Assembly (NCBI RefSeq): GCF_032854445.1
Contig: NC_088295.1
Coordinates: 75,294,028-75,358,027, forward strand
DNA from: Liolophura sinensis
Lineage: Eukaryota; Mollusca; Polyplacophora; Chitonida; Chitonidae
Direction of reading: 5' to 3'
DNA length: 64,000 nt
Positions 13,401-28,400 of the stretch are shown in pieces (the first letter of the stretch is position 1; each line of letters opens with the position of its first letter). The translations under genes were made by a program, and so were the position numbers. A model generated the notes under the pieces. The model was not told the origin of the DNA. It saw nothing but the letters and a program-made list of their open reading frames with translations, and did not search any database.

Positions 13401-16400
13401 AACTTAAGCTAAATTAACTATGCAGTATGTTAAAAAAACTTAAGAGCAAGTAAAGAACACAGAAGAGCAAGTATGCAGAAGCACAAGTGAAAAACAAAGA
13501 ACAGCAAGTAAAATACTACGTACAGGGAAGAGGGAGTAAAAAACACAGGATAGCAGGTCAAGAAGAGAGGCAGTACAAAGCATGTACAGCAAGTAAAGTT
13601 CACGGCTAGTGAAGCACACAGCAAGCAAAGAACAAAACCAGCAGAAATATTCCACAGCTGTATTAAAGTCACATTTGTAAGCGTATACAAACTACTAGAT
13701 AAAAGCAAGCATTTAAATACTGACTCCTATTTCAGTAAAGTTAAATATGCTTTTAAGGGTAAAAACATATGAACAAGGTTTTTGTCTATGTGCCTAAAAA
13801 TCCAATTGCTTGTAAACTTAACAAATGTAAAATAATATTATTGAGAGCGAGTTTACATTTAAAAAACAGGATGTGTAACTTTAGTTCTTCTAATTTCTCA
13901 TTTTTTGCCTTTATTTTGACACCAACAGACCAAAGACCACTAATAAACATATCAATAATGAGCTTAACAGATTTTAATACTAGTAGTATAAATGCAATCC
14001 ATTGTTGTTTGACAGCAAATCTACAGACAGGTAATCACTGTGCACAGAGCTACTCACATATCTAACAGGTTTGCCGAGTCAGCCCAGTCTGGTTTGTTGA
14101 GCACCTCACGGCTTGTATATTCCACAGGTGAGTAATCTTCAAACTCCACCTAATCAAGAGTGAGCAGGGTAGAATCAGGCAAATACAGTTATAAAGGTAG
14201 AATCGATTAAAATGATCAACTGAAGTTGATTGCAACACATGCAGAAATAATATTGTTCCAGTCAAAACATTTGTACACACTATCTGTGCCTAGTGAAAAG
14301 TCACCATATACTAGTACGATCAATAGCCGATACAAGTAACCATTAAGCCTACTACAGAGTGAGAATTCAGGCTTTTCGGATCATACGTATAACAATATTT
14401 TATTCCTTTAACTTGCTGTTGTGGTATACTAATACAGGGAGATATCTGGAGGCATTTTTGTTGCGGAAAACTTTTGGGCTTCCTAACAACAAAGCTAATC
14501 TAGTAAACTGAATAAAAAATGATGGTTTAAACAATAACAAGTTTACTTTCCATACAAATTTGTTTCATTTACAGACATAAATGCTCTGAGTTGCATTTAA
14601 TTAAATTTCTAATGATTTAATAAATTGTTTTTCTAGATATGATCCTGTATCATATATACCTTAAAGATAGCTACCTTATTTCAATGTAGACACACACAGC
14701 TGTATACCTACAAATAATTACAGTTTAAACTTTTAAACCCACTACATGTATAACCTTGATGATGGCAACAAATTCTACACTTCAACAAACTTCAAACCTG
14801 TTCTTCAGCTGAAAGTTACTCTAGATTTTAGCATGGGTCAATCACGTTAGGAATGCCAATTAGCAAATGCAAATTAGCACTGTCAGCCTGATTTGGTCTA
14901 ACCCAGTAGAATTTATTGTTGTAACACCTAACCGCTTATTTCAGTAATACAGTCCCTCACCTCCCAGTACACCTTCTCATCTGGCACCACCCCCCTCACC
15001 ACACTGGAGCCTGGGTATGGCGACTGGCGGGACTTGTAGTGTAGCTCTTTACGGTCGACAATCATCTTCTTCACCAGCTCCTTGTCCTTCTTAGCTTTCT
15101 CCTCAAGCTGTTTTTTCTCTGGGAAGGTAAAGAGAGAGAAACATGCATAATGTTACAGGATTTATGGGAAAGCTAATGGACAGATGTGATATTTTTGCAA
15201 TCAGCCACATGTACTGCAATTCTTCTACCTTTTGGTATGTTTTGTGAGATGTTAACTCAAGCATATTCTCAGGCATTATTCTGTGTTGACTGATAAAATT
15301 ATTTATTTGATATATTTTGCTTATACGACGGCGGTCAGCACTATGGTGGGTGGAAACTGGGCAGGGCCAGGGGGAAACCCACGACCATCCACAGGTTGTG
15401 ATAAAATTATACATTTTGAAGTTGTAAAATTGGCTAAGCCAAACAATGTAGTTTTGTCTCCAAATCAAATTACACCGGTGCACAATTATGAATGACTGAC
15501 AATTTTTCGTTCATGTGTGAAAAGTTTGAGGAGTTAGGCTAACACTACTTGTACATGTCGTGAGGTTATTCGGCATATCATTCCTCAAATCTGAGCCACA
15601 AATATTTTAAACATCACGACAACTAGATATGCCATATGTGAGAAGGTCTGCCAGCAATCTGCGGATGGTCGTGGTTTTCCCCCGGTCAGAGGCTGGTTTT
15701 CTCCCACCATAATGTTGGCCATTGTGTAAGTAAAATATTCTAAGTATGGCGTAAAACACCTATCAAATCAATAAAAACTACAAATGTTTAGTTAGTAACA
15801 AATTCCTACAGAAATGTTTCCTAGTTCCACGCTAGTTTGCTGTAGAATGATTAATTTCTGATTATTGCTACAGTTATTAAAGCATATACATACATGTACA
15901 TTTCAAACACACCTCCGTAACAACAGGAGAAGCTTCAATGAAATACATATATGTGATTCTATAACACTGGGCACTGATGTGACTTAAGACAAAACTTTAT
16001 ACTCTATATTCGCAACATAAAAACCATGAATTATACCTATATCATGTGTCTAACATTGAGCTATTTAATGGGCTCCCCTGGGCTATGGCTGAATCAATTT
16101 GAGTCTCTGACATCATTATTCTGACATGTTACTTTCATTCCCAGCAGACGGCAATGATGTCATAAAAAAACCTAGAATAATGCCACAAAAGACACATAGT
16201 AATTTAAACGGTTTGTACCAATACAGATTCACTGCAAAAATGCTCCTAGATCTGAGTTGCACAAAGCACCATTATCCGGCATAAAATAAAATGTGAGATT
16301 GTCATTAATAAATCAATCATGGACAAAATATAAAACTGAACAAGATATACCACAAAGCCATGAGAAGCTATGAATTCCTACACATGCTAAAGCTTTGGAA

Positions 16401-19400
16401 AAGCAATAGGTTTGTTGGCTGTTTACCATATTAAATACAGACGGCAAGTATGCTATTAAATGATTATAAGTTGCAACACAAGACATATGCGCCAAGATGC
16501 CTTTCAAGGGGAAGTAACTCTGATGAGACATGCATTTCTCAAGACACTTGGATTACTAAATAACCACCCAACCACTCAAAGACTACACTATGGTACTACT
16601 CTCCTGAATGATAGCGTTATATATTACCACAAAAACAATCATATTCTTCCTTAAAGGCAAAGAAAACAACAAAATAAAGTTTTTATCAGATAAAAGACTA
16701 TCAAACACTGTCCTGGAAAATAATTTGATTTGTTTTCTTAGAATTTTTCTAACCGATTAAAATGTATGTAAAACATAGGATTCTATGGTGGTCAGTTGGG
16801 ACCAACTAAAATGTATGTAAAACATAGGATTCTATGGTGGTCAGTTGGGACCAACTAAAATGTATGCAAAACATAGGATTCTATGGTGGTCAGTTGGAAC
16901 CCACAGAGTATTGGTGACATCACAACACCATTTGGGGCTTGAAATAGTTTGTTTCAAGGTCCATTTGTTGGATGCATTCATGTCTCTAAATGAAGATGCA
17001 TTCTGAATGATGAAATGTAGCAATCTATGTGTGCCAAGTGGCAAAAAGTGACATCATTAGTTTCAATATGGTCAGAAAAGGTCAGAGTAGACTCCAAAGT
17101 TTTACATGCATTTTACTAGGTCAAAAAATATCTTTTAAAAATTAAAAAAAATATATTTTACCCAAACAATATTTAATGATCTTTCATCTGACATGTACTT
17201 CATGCCAGTGTGTTCTTTGATGTTAACATTTCAAGGGGAAGTAACTCCAAAGAGACATGCATTTCTCAAGACACTTGGATTACTGAATAACCACCCAACC
17301 ACTCAAAGACTACATTTTTACACGCATGTACATTTCAAGCTATTCACAATGAGGTTATATCATATAAAAGCCACAGGTTATATTAATATTTAGCATACAA
17401 ATTGTAAAATACTTATCTATATGGACTAACGCATGCTTGCAAGCAAGCCTGACAACCTCTATAACATAGCCACAATAACCGACAATATAACGTGTAGTAC
17501 AAATTAAAATGGCAAAAACTAAACATCACCACTTATAAACTTTTGTGGACAAAATGACCACAATCTCATCTTATGCAAGAATAGAAAAAAAAAAAAAAAA
17601 AACAGTGTCAAATCCAACTAACCTGATTGAACTCAACTACAACTACAACAGAATGACTTTTTCAAAGCCACAATAAATAACATGATACATGTACACGGTA
17701 GCTTTATCACTACTGCATTACCTGGTTTATGTTTTGCTGTGGAACAAATCAAATGATAAACATTTCATCAAATTTATGTATCATAATTGTTTATTTTATA
17801 AAAATGATTCACACAAGACTGTCTTAAGAATCTTATTATGTATACTCAATTATAGCTAACAATTGTTACTAACCATCAAGCAAGGAAGATGTAATATCTC
17901 AAAGGCAACATTTTCCAACATGTGTCCCAACATGCAATGCACATTAATGTATACTATGGAAAATAACCTGAAATTTCCTCAAAAAAAGACAAATAAATGT
18001 CACAGGATATTACTATGTGGTGGTGTGGCTTACATTTTTCCAGTGAGAAATCACTCAGGCTTTCCACACAAACCTCCACACACCTTTCACAGATCAATAA
18101 AACTGGCAGAGTCAGGCCAGATAAGTAGCTTAGATATGTGTGAAGTTTATGCCGTTTTAGTAATGTTACTGTGACACACAAACATTGTACCATCGTTAAA
18201 ACTGGCAATTCCTTTGTTTATTTATTTGATTGGTGTTTTACGCCGTACTCAAGAATATTTGAGTTATAAGACGGCGACCAGCATTATGGTGGGAGGAAAC
18301 CCACAACCATCCACAGGTTGCTGGCAGACTTTCCCACGTACGGCTGGAGAGGAAGCCAGCTGGATTTGAACTCACAGCGACCGCAACAGTGAGAGGCTCC
18401 TGAGGTCTATTCCTTTGGTAATGACCTTTATATTCATATTCATGTATATTACATAAGTGTACATTAATTGAAATTGGTGAGAAGCAAAGAGCAGGATTAG
18501 CACAGGCGATAAAAATGTAAATTCCAGGACTTTTCGGGACTTAAAAGACTAAATTCAAGCATCCACCCGAATTCAAAGTCGAAAGTGCTATATGTTGCAT
18601 CATGGATGTCATACTCACACAGGCCCCCCACACTCACACAGGCCCCCCAGTCTCATGTGTAAAGCCCATCCATAACGATGCCTGTATGACACTGTCGACC
18701 CTCGCCATGACGGCAACTCTAAACTCAGCTTGTGTACAATAGTTAGCAGTTGGTATGTTGGTTCACCTTCACACCCTAACTTCCCACTATGTAAAATAAC
18801 TTCCACTCCTGCAGCCATTATGGCCCTGGCGAGTTGGACTGTTCATCAACAGTTACCTTCCCAATCAAATATATACTGAACTGGTTAACCTCTAGTTTGT
18901 AAGGTATGCCCATCTTTAATACTTGCTGTATCATACACAGCCAAGTTGGAAGCATCACGATGGCTATACAATAAGTATCCATGCTCCAGGGCCACAAACT
19001 TGAATTACGTACATGGCCCTGGAACAGTAACACTAAGATGCTGCAAGTTACGAGTCGACCAAATTGTGGTCTGGAGCGTAAAGTATAGTACACAATGCAC
19101 AAACATGACAAATACAATAAAGGAGAAAGGTTTTATGCTGTTATACTCTTTCACATCTATGACATTTACTTCGACAAGCCTCCTTAATTTGAAGCACCTT
19201 CACGGACCTTTACTAAAAACAGTAAATTTCAAGCACTTTCAAGGCCTGGAATTTCTACAAAAAATTCAAGTACTTTCCATGTTTTCACGGCCTTGTACGA
19301 ACCCTCAAAAAGATACAGGCACATTCACATGTGTTTTAGTCGTCAATCTATCCCAGTCAGGTCAGTAATTCAGAACAACATACCTTTCTGCTTTTGGGCT

Positions 19401-22400
19401 TTAAGGTTAGGAATGGAAGGACTCTTGACAGATTTCGCAGCCATGTTGTTTTCTGCCAAGGACTTGATGATGAAGTCTAATGCCTCAAACGTAACTCCCA
19501 TCTATAAAACAAAACCAAACTGAATGATGATCATGTCTACAATCAAGAATGCACTTAAAAAAAAAACTTCATGAAAAAGACCACAAAAAAAAACCCCAAA
19601 ACATTCAGCCATTTCGTACAGATGTATTTAGCATTTATTAGTATTTATTCATATCATTCATTCTGCAACTTTTGCATACTGCCGAACAAAATGTAAAGTA
19701 TCAGTATGTATCACATGCACAACATAGCATTTCACTGTAAATGTACTGGAAACTATGAACAGCTTCGAGATGGTGTTTAGCAGTTTATATAACAAGACAA
19801 TCCAAATGGCACATCATTTACGAGTACCGTAAATGACCTAAAAGTTTGCTCACAAATGGCATGTTTAGAAATACATGTAAATATAGGTCATAAAATATTT
19901 GTCACTGAAACATTTTTATAAGCTTCCAATAAACCTTATAACATCTTTCTAAGATCTGTAGAATTCATTCACACAATGCAATTTGTCGTATTCATTCATG
20001 AAAGTCAACAACTGGATTTCGTGTCAAGTTCAGGAAACCTGATATGAGTTTTATTTTCATTTCGCTATAACAGAAATGGATTAAGCAGAGGTATTCAACA
20101 CCCGAGGGTCACAGGTTACAAGGCTACGCAAATGGGAGGGAGGAAGGGGATCAGGCGAAATTGGCCTCACCTGTTCCTCTAGTTTTGCCAGCCTACGGTC
20201 AATCTGTGGGGGCATCTTGAGAGTGGGTGCAACCAGCCCAGGGAGGGCCACAGCTGCTGAGGTGTTCTGCTGTTCCTGCAGCTCATCCATACGTGACATC
20301 ATCTGGTCTAACCTACAAAAACACAACACAGGATGGACTTTGCTGTAGTACTATTCATCAGGATCCACGTCACAATACAATGTATAAACAGTAACCACCT
20401 AATCGTCAGGTCAAATAAACCCATGAAAGACTTCCTTTATCATGCGTTCATGTTAGTGGCATGGACATTTATGAGTGGACTTCTTAGTCTACCAATATAT
20501 CTTATAAATACATCAGCAATCTGCAATTGTTTTGAGTTGAAATCCAGCTCATGTTGGCTTCCTGTCCTGTCAAACATGTATGAAGGTCTTCCAGCAACCT
20601 GCAGATGGTTGTGGGTTTTCCTCTGAACTCTGCCCGGTTTCTCCTTAACCTAATGCTGGCTGCCATTGTACAAGTGAAATATTCTTGAGTAAGGAATACA
20701 ACTTCAATCAAATAAATAAATTCATCACCAATCTGTTCGCAATTGGGTTCATCCTTGATGATGGTAAGGGTATAAGTACATATACTCTTACAGCCTGTTA
20801 TAATAATGTATTAACTGGATGAGTCTTTCTGTGTATATCATGCTGTTCCAGTGAGGCAGCACTTCACATGTCAGCAATAAGACTAATATGATGAAGTAAA
20901 CACTGTTGTTTGTTTATTTGATGGGTGTTTTACGCTGTACTCAAGAATATTTCCCTTATATGACCTCGCCAGCATTATTGTGGGACGAAACTGAGTACAG
21001 CCTGCCAGAAATCCATGACCATCCGCAGGTTGTGGGCATACCGAGCCGGAGAGGAAGCCATAGACATTGTTGTGACGTGATCATGGAAAGAAATACTGGA
21101 AGTGACACTTAAGACACAGGTAAACAAAGTCTTTATGACAGTTCATACTGAACAGTACCCACTGATGATGGAGCAAGCCTTTAGACAAAGGTAAACAGTC
21201 AGTCTTTATGACAGTTTTATACCACACAATACCCACTTACCTAAAAGTGACAATTAAGACACAGGTAAACAAAGTCTTTATGGTAGTTTCATACTCCACA
21301 GCAGTAACTTCCCTGGAAGTCAGCCTTAAGACACAGGTAAACAGTCAGTCATCATGACAGTTTCATACAGCACAGTAGTCACTTACCTGACATAAGACAC
21401 AGGTAAACGAAGTCTTTATGATAGTTTCATACTGCACAGTAGTAACTTACCTGGAAGTGAACCTTAAGACACAGTCACACTTCAAGACAGTTTCATACCA
21501 CACAGTACTCACTTACCTGGAAGTGACAGTTAAGACACAGGTAAACGAAGTCTTTATGATAGTTTCATACTGCACAGTAGTAACTTACCTGGAAGTCAGC
21601 CTTAAGACACAGGTAAACAGTCAGTCATCATGACAGTTTCATACCACACAGTACTCACTTACCTGGAAGTGACAGTTAAGACACAGGTAAACGGAGTCTT
21701 TATGATAGTTTCATACTGCACAGTAGTAACTTACCTGGAAGTGAACCTTAAGACACAGTTAAGCAAACACACTTCAAGACAGTTTCATACCACACAGTAC
21801 TCACTTACCTGGAAGTGACAGTTAAGACACAGGTAAACGGAGTCTTTATGATAGTTTCATACTCCACAGTAGTAACTTACCTGGAAGTGAGCCTTAAGAC
21901 ACAGTTAAGCAAACACACTTCAAGACAGTTTCATACCACACAGTACTCACTTACCTGGAAGTGACAGTTAAGACACAGGTAAACGGAGTCTTTATGATAG
22001 TTTCATACTGCACAGTGCCCACTTACTTTGAAGTGACACTTAAGACACAGGTAAACAAAGTTTTTATGACAGTTTCATACCGCAAAGTGCCCTGACAGTC
22101 TCCGACAGTTTTATACTGCACACTTACCTGACATGAGATGCGGTCACTTTATTCTCCATACTTTCCATTGCCGTTATCTGAGTTTTCCGCATGAACTCAT
22201 CTCGGTTCATATCTTCCCACAATTCCAGTCTTTTCTCATCTTCTGATCTCTCTATTATTTTTCCTAGAAAATGTTCAGCATGCAAACTTTAGATGTCCAT
22301 TTTCTGGTGCTATGAAAATGAACAATGTATCATTGGTGTTACATGTATTGATGAATCACATGTACTCATTTTGTACATTTACGTCAATAACCAAATAATA

Positions 22401-25400
22401 ACATCCCGTAATTTCAACTCATATGACATTTCATAATACATGTAATTATAAACTGTATGAAATCAATAGATTAATTTCTTAAATGAAGCTAATGATAAAC
22501 TGAACATGTTAAATATCTTTTTCTTTTATTTAACATTGTATAATCTTTTCAATTCTTATCAAGCATGTCAATGAATAAATTTTGAAGCTCAACAGTTAGG
22601 ACAACCACTCAAAGCAAATACAAGACAAATTATTTGAGAGGTTAATATCACTGCAACATAAAATGACTAGGTAAACACAAGCACGAGACACTACAAAAAC
22701 GGAGGATTAGGGCTACATGTGGGGGCTCCAAAACACGGCTTCACACTCAAAAATGTTTCACCCCCAAAAGTGCATTTTAAGGAGTACATAGATGAATCAC
22801 AAAATATAACTTTTGGTTCTAACACTCATATTTTTCCCACCACGATATCACTTTAGCTTTCAAACAAACCTCAATACACCTTTCTAAGATTAATAAAACT
22901 CTCACAATCAGGGAAAATGTGCAATGCCAAAGGCGGCCCTTTAAAGAGACACGGTTGCCCAAATATTAGGTATTTTTGCGTTGTTACAGAATGACATGAG
23001 TATCAGGGATTTTTCTCAAGAAGTGAAAGTTACAAGCTTTCCATTAATCCCATGCCCAGTATTGTATGTTACATGAATGTTTAAAAATAACAAAAAAACT
23101 AAAACTGAAAATTGTGCCAGAATATTTAAATGAGGCGCTGTCAGTTCAGTGGAAATGGAGCACACGCACAGCGCTCTGTAAACTTCATATGTAAACAAAC
23201 ATGGCTGATCACGTGGGTAAAACAAGGACTTGCGACTTGCTCATGACAGGATCGGCCAAAAAGAGGCGTAAACAAGAGCTCGCCAGGTTGGCAAGCAAGT
23301 CTAAGAGTTGTAACTGGTGGTAGGTTTGAATGGTGGAGTAATCTTCACTGAAGAAAGAAAAGGGTTTCACGAAGCACAGTCAGTGCTTGTTGAACCTGCC
23401 ACTTACCGGCAGCTTAGTTTGTGGACAACTGTGGTCGGCCTTAAAACTCTATTATATGAAGCATTTTTAACCAAGATTCCTCTTTTTATTACATGTCAGT
23501 TATGGTACAATATGTATATCTTCAGTATAATACTTAGATGGAGCAATACCGATTGAGCAGGAAAGATAAGATCACACTGTCCCTGTTTCTGTCACCCACA
23601 CGTACCTCACTTGACATGTTTGTTTTGACTGGAACTTTCCGAATGCTGTGCATATGCTTCGGGCCCTGACAGCTGAATATTAAAAATGTTCAAATGGCCC
23701 ATCCTCTTCGTGTTGAATTTGAATAACGGGAGGAATTCTCTGGGCTCGTACGAGCTACATACTCAATGAATACTTTTTCAACATGAGTGATTCAGTTTAT
23801 GAACGAACTTTAACACTTCATTAAGACGTCGCAATCTGAACTGTTCAAAAAAAAAATTTTTTTTTTTTTAAATTCAAATTTTGGGCAACCATGTCACTTT
23901 AACTAGGTTATTTACCTTTGGACAATAAGCTATAATACATGCATATATTAAAAAAAAAAATCGTACTCAACAATAAAATTAATTTTCAAATCTTCTGATC
24001 TGTATTAATACTGTTTTCATATAGTTAAATTTTTGGAACCAATAACAAATCAGCATTAAAAAAACAAAACAATTCTTCTCTGAATAACATAGATCAATCA
24101 CTTTTTATCAAAATCTGCTTATTTAGAAAGCTTGGTCATCTTACTTAAAAACAATCAAAGGTGTCCATCCAAATGTCGACAATGACTTACTGAAGCTGAC
24201 GGTGGCCTTAGTAGAGGTTCTATTTACTAAACAACATCGCCTGAAGCAGCGGACAGCCAGCAGGTACAGGTGGCTGACAATGATAAAGGGCGGGGGCAGG
24301 GGAGGGCGATCATAGTAGTCGTAGATCAGGTTATAGCGCAGAAAGTACCAGTGCAAGTCCGTGTTGTCCTGAATTTTCTGAAATGTGAAACTAAAGCAAA
24401 AAAAAAAACAAAACAAAAAAAAAACATTAAAAGCAGGAAAATCACAATATATGCACGCACACGAAATATCAAAACATAAAGCAAACAAAATATTTTCCTA
24501 AAAGGTTAATACGGCAGAGAGCTATTTCTTTTGCAGTGGTTTGAGGCATGACGTCGCTACCTCGTGTCTGACATCTGACAAACTAAGTCTCAACTATTCA
24601 TCATGAATATCAGAGGCTCAGCACACAAATTAGTGTCCATGCCTGAAACCACGAGAAAGGAAGGGCTCCTAATAAGTATACGTCTACCATTACAAAAGAA
24701 ATAAGCAGGCATTAACACGCCATAAGCAAAAGGCAACAGGACAGTCACAAAATACGTGTAGGAAAAGGAAATTTTACCACAAAGTGTTTTCGGTGAGTTC
24801 TAGATCAGGACAGAGTGCCTGAAGAACACAGAAGCAAATTAGATATAGAAAGCTGTGAGAGAGGGAGTCGAGAATGGTGCATGACAGTTAATAGACAGTT
24901 TGTTACAACAATTCACATGGTGGAGTATAGCAGCCCAAGGTTTTATAACCAGTAGCTACACTAGCTGCTGAAAGAGTATGAGCCGAATGTCTGCTGTAAG
25001 TGTTAGTACTTACTGAATCCCGAAGGTTTAGTCAAACAAGTACCACAACCTTTCTGCGTACAGTAACGCAGTATGAGGAAGAGATGAGCTATAAGGATGA
25101 GCGGAGCAGGCAACGGGGGGCGGTCAAAATACTCGTGAATTAAATGGAAGCGAGTGAACTTCCAAATACTGTCTGTGTTCTGGTGCATTCGCTCAAATGT
25201 GTAACTGGAAAAAGAGGTTTTGGATAAATTCTAACTACATGTACAGTTTTTCTAAAAATGAATTTTTCTTCATTAAAACACTCATTACACAGAAACAATT
25301 TTTGCATACGTTTAGTGCCATAATTTTGATAAATATACGACACATAAAATACAAATATATATTTATGTATGTATACACATGCAAGTACTCTGACTCCACC

Positions 25401-28400
25401 ATTACATAAATGCATTACATGCTATATATGCAACAATGATGTAAAAATGCATATCAAATTTGCAAAGCCATATGTTCCAAATTCCAGCCATGCAATGAAC
25501 AGTCAGACTGAATTATGTTGCTATAAACACAGTGTAAAAGCTCTCTGAAGCTGTGTAGTCTTTGAATTCACTGTTTATGAGACATATTTTGCACAGAAAA
25601 GCAATGAGAAAGTATGCAAACACAGCTGTGTTCACTGTGTTGATTAATATGCATCCAGCCTGAGACTAGCTTATTACAAACAAGAATTGGTCCTCACAAA
25701 ACAACTACGTTCAAGTCACTGATAATATTCAGAAATGCATGAGTGAAGAACATAATATTATTTCAGTATTAATAGAGTGAGCAATAAGCATGGAATTAGT
25801 ACTGGCATATTTAAAATCCTGTAACAATATTTATTAATATGGTAAAGACATCTTACTTTAAAAGAGCTTATTTTTTTCTTGGACTGTTGTCTTGAGCAGA
25901 GCAGTAATTCATTTATTAAATATATTTCAGGTTCAAGGACAGAGGAAACCAGAAAACCAGACAAAAATAAATAAATAAATAAACTCCAACTTGCCACATA
26001 ACACTTAATACCCTCAATCATGACTGAATATTTGACAGTTCTGATATATGTAAGGCTACTGCAAAGTGTTATATCATCACTCATATAGTTTATTGGGCTT
26101 TGTTGATACCATAATACATTTACTACACTGACAGGCTGATTTGCTGTTTAATGCAATAATCTGTTTATTTATACATGAATGTCTTGAACCTGGCATTTTG
26201 TTGCGTTCAACATCCCTTACAGAGCTCCTCAATATTTGCAGACAGGGCTGATTAACCCCAAATGCAAAATTCTGTATGAATGGCCCATAGTACATTATCG
26301 TTCCCATGGAGAGTTAATATGATTTCATAACTTTTAGCACAGTCTATTTGAACAGACAGAATCACCCAGTAAGTGGTAACCATATAACTGCCACAAACTT
26401 AATCTGTGTAGTTAGACCCGTGTAAGTGAGCATACAAACTGAAAGAATGCATCTCCACAAACAGCATGCCAATAATGTCAAGTTATGTTAGAGAATGTTG
26501 TGGAACTGGGATTAATAAATTCTAGATTTGCCAGTGTGTTGTGGCCTCTCACTTTGTCAGTGAAAAGCCTTCCCTACCTGAACATGGCGATGAGGAGGTT
26601 AAGCAGTAGGACATTGGTCAGCAACATGTAGAAGCCCAGTAGGATGGGCACCACATAGGTGGCCACAACGGTGGGGCAGCGAGGTAGTGTGTTGTTTGAG
26701 TACAGCGCGTAGTCAAAAGTGCACTGATCCTGGCCTAGCAACAGATGAACCAAACTATAAACACCTAATTAAAGTTTATTTTAACGACAAAGAACTGATG
26801 AGAGCTTGTTAATCTTCATTACTGAATATCCAATGATCTTTCAATTAATATGTTTAATTACAAAGCACTGACATGAGCTCTTTGGCTTCTCTCAAGAAAT
26901 ATCCAATAGCCATTTAATTAATGTCAATTACACAGCACTGAGTATGACTAGAGCTGATTAGTTTTACTTTTTAAATATTCAATGGCATTTCAATTAATCA
27001 CCTTAATCTGTTTAATTCATTTTTTTTTTACTTTAAAATATACATATTAGCTTTCATATTCATGCTAGATGCAATATAATGACATCTAATTTCAAATAAT
27101 GGTCATTAATAGAATCAATGATGTTGCAAGAGACTGGGTATTTTAACCCAATACAGAACATTGCAGAACTACCATGCCTCAAAATCCAATCTACTAAAAA
27201 AACGGCAAAATCTCCTATTTCTGCTTACTAAACTTTCAATGAAATCAATAGCATGTATATTAAAAACTGTTTCTTCTAATGAAAACCTACACAGACATTA
27301 CAGAACCGTGTAATTTTATCCTAGATTTCATTTCTGAAATATAAATGTACACGTACTTTCAAAACACTTTTAATCTGGTGTGGCAAGAAATACATCACAT
27401 TACTAATACCTTCAATGTCCTCCAAGAAAAGTTCTCCAAACATCTGCCAATAAGCCTTCCTGAGAACATTGATGATAATGGCGGGTTCCAGTTCTGTGTT
27501 AGGGTAGAGTATGGCCTGAGAGGCCACACCATAGCCCACGATAATCACCAGCAGGATCACCACAAAGTACATCAGATCTACAACCTAATAGAGGATATTG
27601 TCACAGAAAGTAAAGAACGTGGTTACAAAAAACATAGAACATGGTTACAAAAAACATAGAACATGGTTACTGTAACAGATGACTGATTGATGATACAATT
27701 ATTTTATTGGTAAATGAGCTCAGCACCATCTATGACAAAAAAAGACAAATCAGTTTTAGCATAAAGGTATATCCCTAAGAGTTTTTATTGATTAATTTAT
27801 TTGATTGGTGTTTTACGCCGTACTCAAGAATATTTCACTTATACGACGGCGGCCAGCATTATGGTGGGTGGAAACTGGGCAGAGCCCACGAGGAACCCAG
27901 GTTTTATTGAAGAAATATACCCAAACGAAAGAAAACCTTAGTTTTCTTCATCCCTGAAAATCTAATTTTACTTCACCAGTATTCCATAACTATTTTCCAT
28001 AATTTTCAATTACACTCCAAATCAAGAAAACTGCGTTTAGAATATTGTCATCTTGTCAGAACTGTCATGAAATCTGATTCTGAGAGATGGGTGATGAATT
28101 ATTCACACAAAATAACCAAGGGTAGCTGGGGGTTGAGTATTTACTTAAAAAGAACATTTAAGACTCGGCTTGTAGTTCATTAATATGTATACCGGAAGAG
28201 AGCCAATCAGGTCATGGGTCTTCCACGATAGGTGCACAACTTACCATTCTACCAATCATGACAAGCTTTGGTCCTAGCTGCTTGTGGACGGAGAAAATAT
28301 GGAGCAGTCTAGCAAAAAACGTAATGAGATTCAGGGCCAGGATGACACGTGCGGCCTCAAAGGTATCAGAGTGTGGTATTGACCGTAACACCATGCCAAT

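Noticed and set aside
13430-13708. Minus-strand ORFs rich in Leu, Cys and Phe (92 and 71 codons)
   Set aside because: They come from an A/G-rich degenerate repeat in a TRPM intron; no splice chain and no domain.
10350-15118. NUDT9-like hydrolase as a separate gene
   Set aside because: The exons join the channel exons through 19384-20312 in continuous phase, and the combined length equals TRPM2.
19384-20312. Two plus-strand ORFs overlapping TRPM exons 24-25
   Set aside because: They are antisense shadows of the coiled-coil and linker exons.
21418-21818. Plus-strand ORFs of 71 and 62 codons with repeated [12 protein letters not shown]-like residues
   Set aside because: They are the reverse reading of the 72-bp donor array in a TRPM intron; the protein repeat follows from the DNA period of three times 24.
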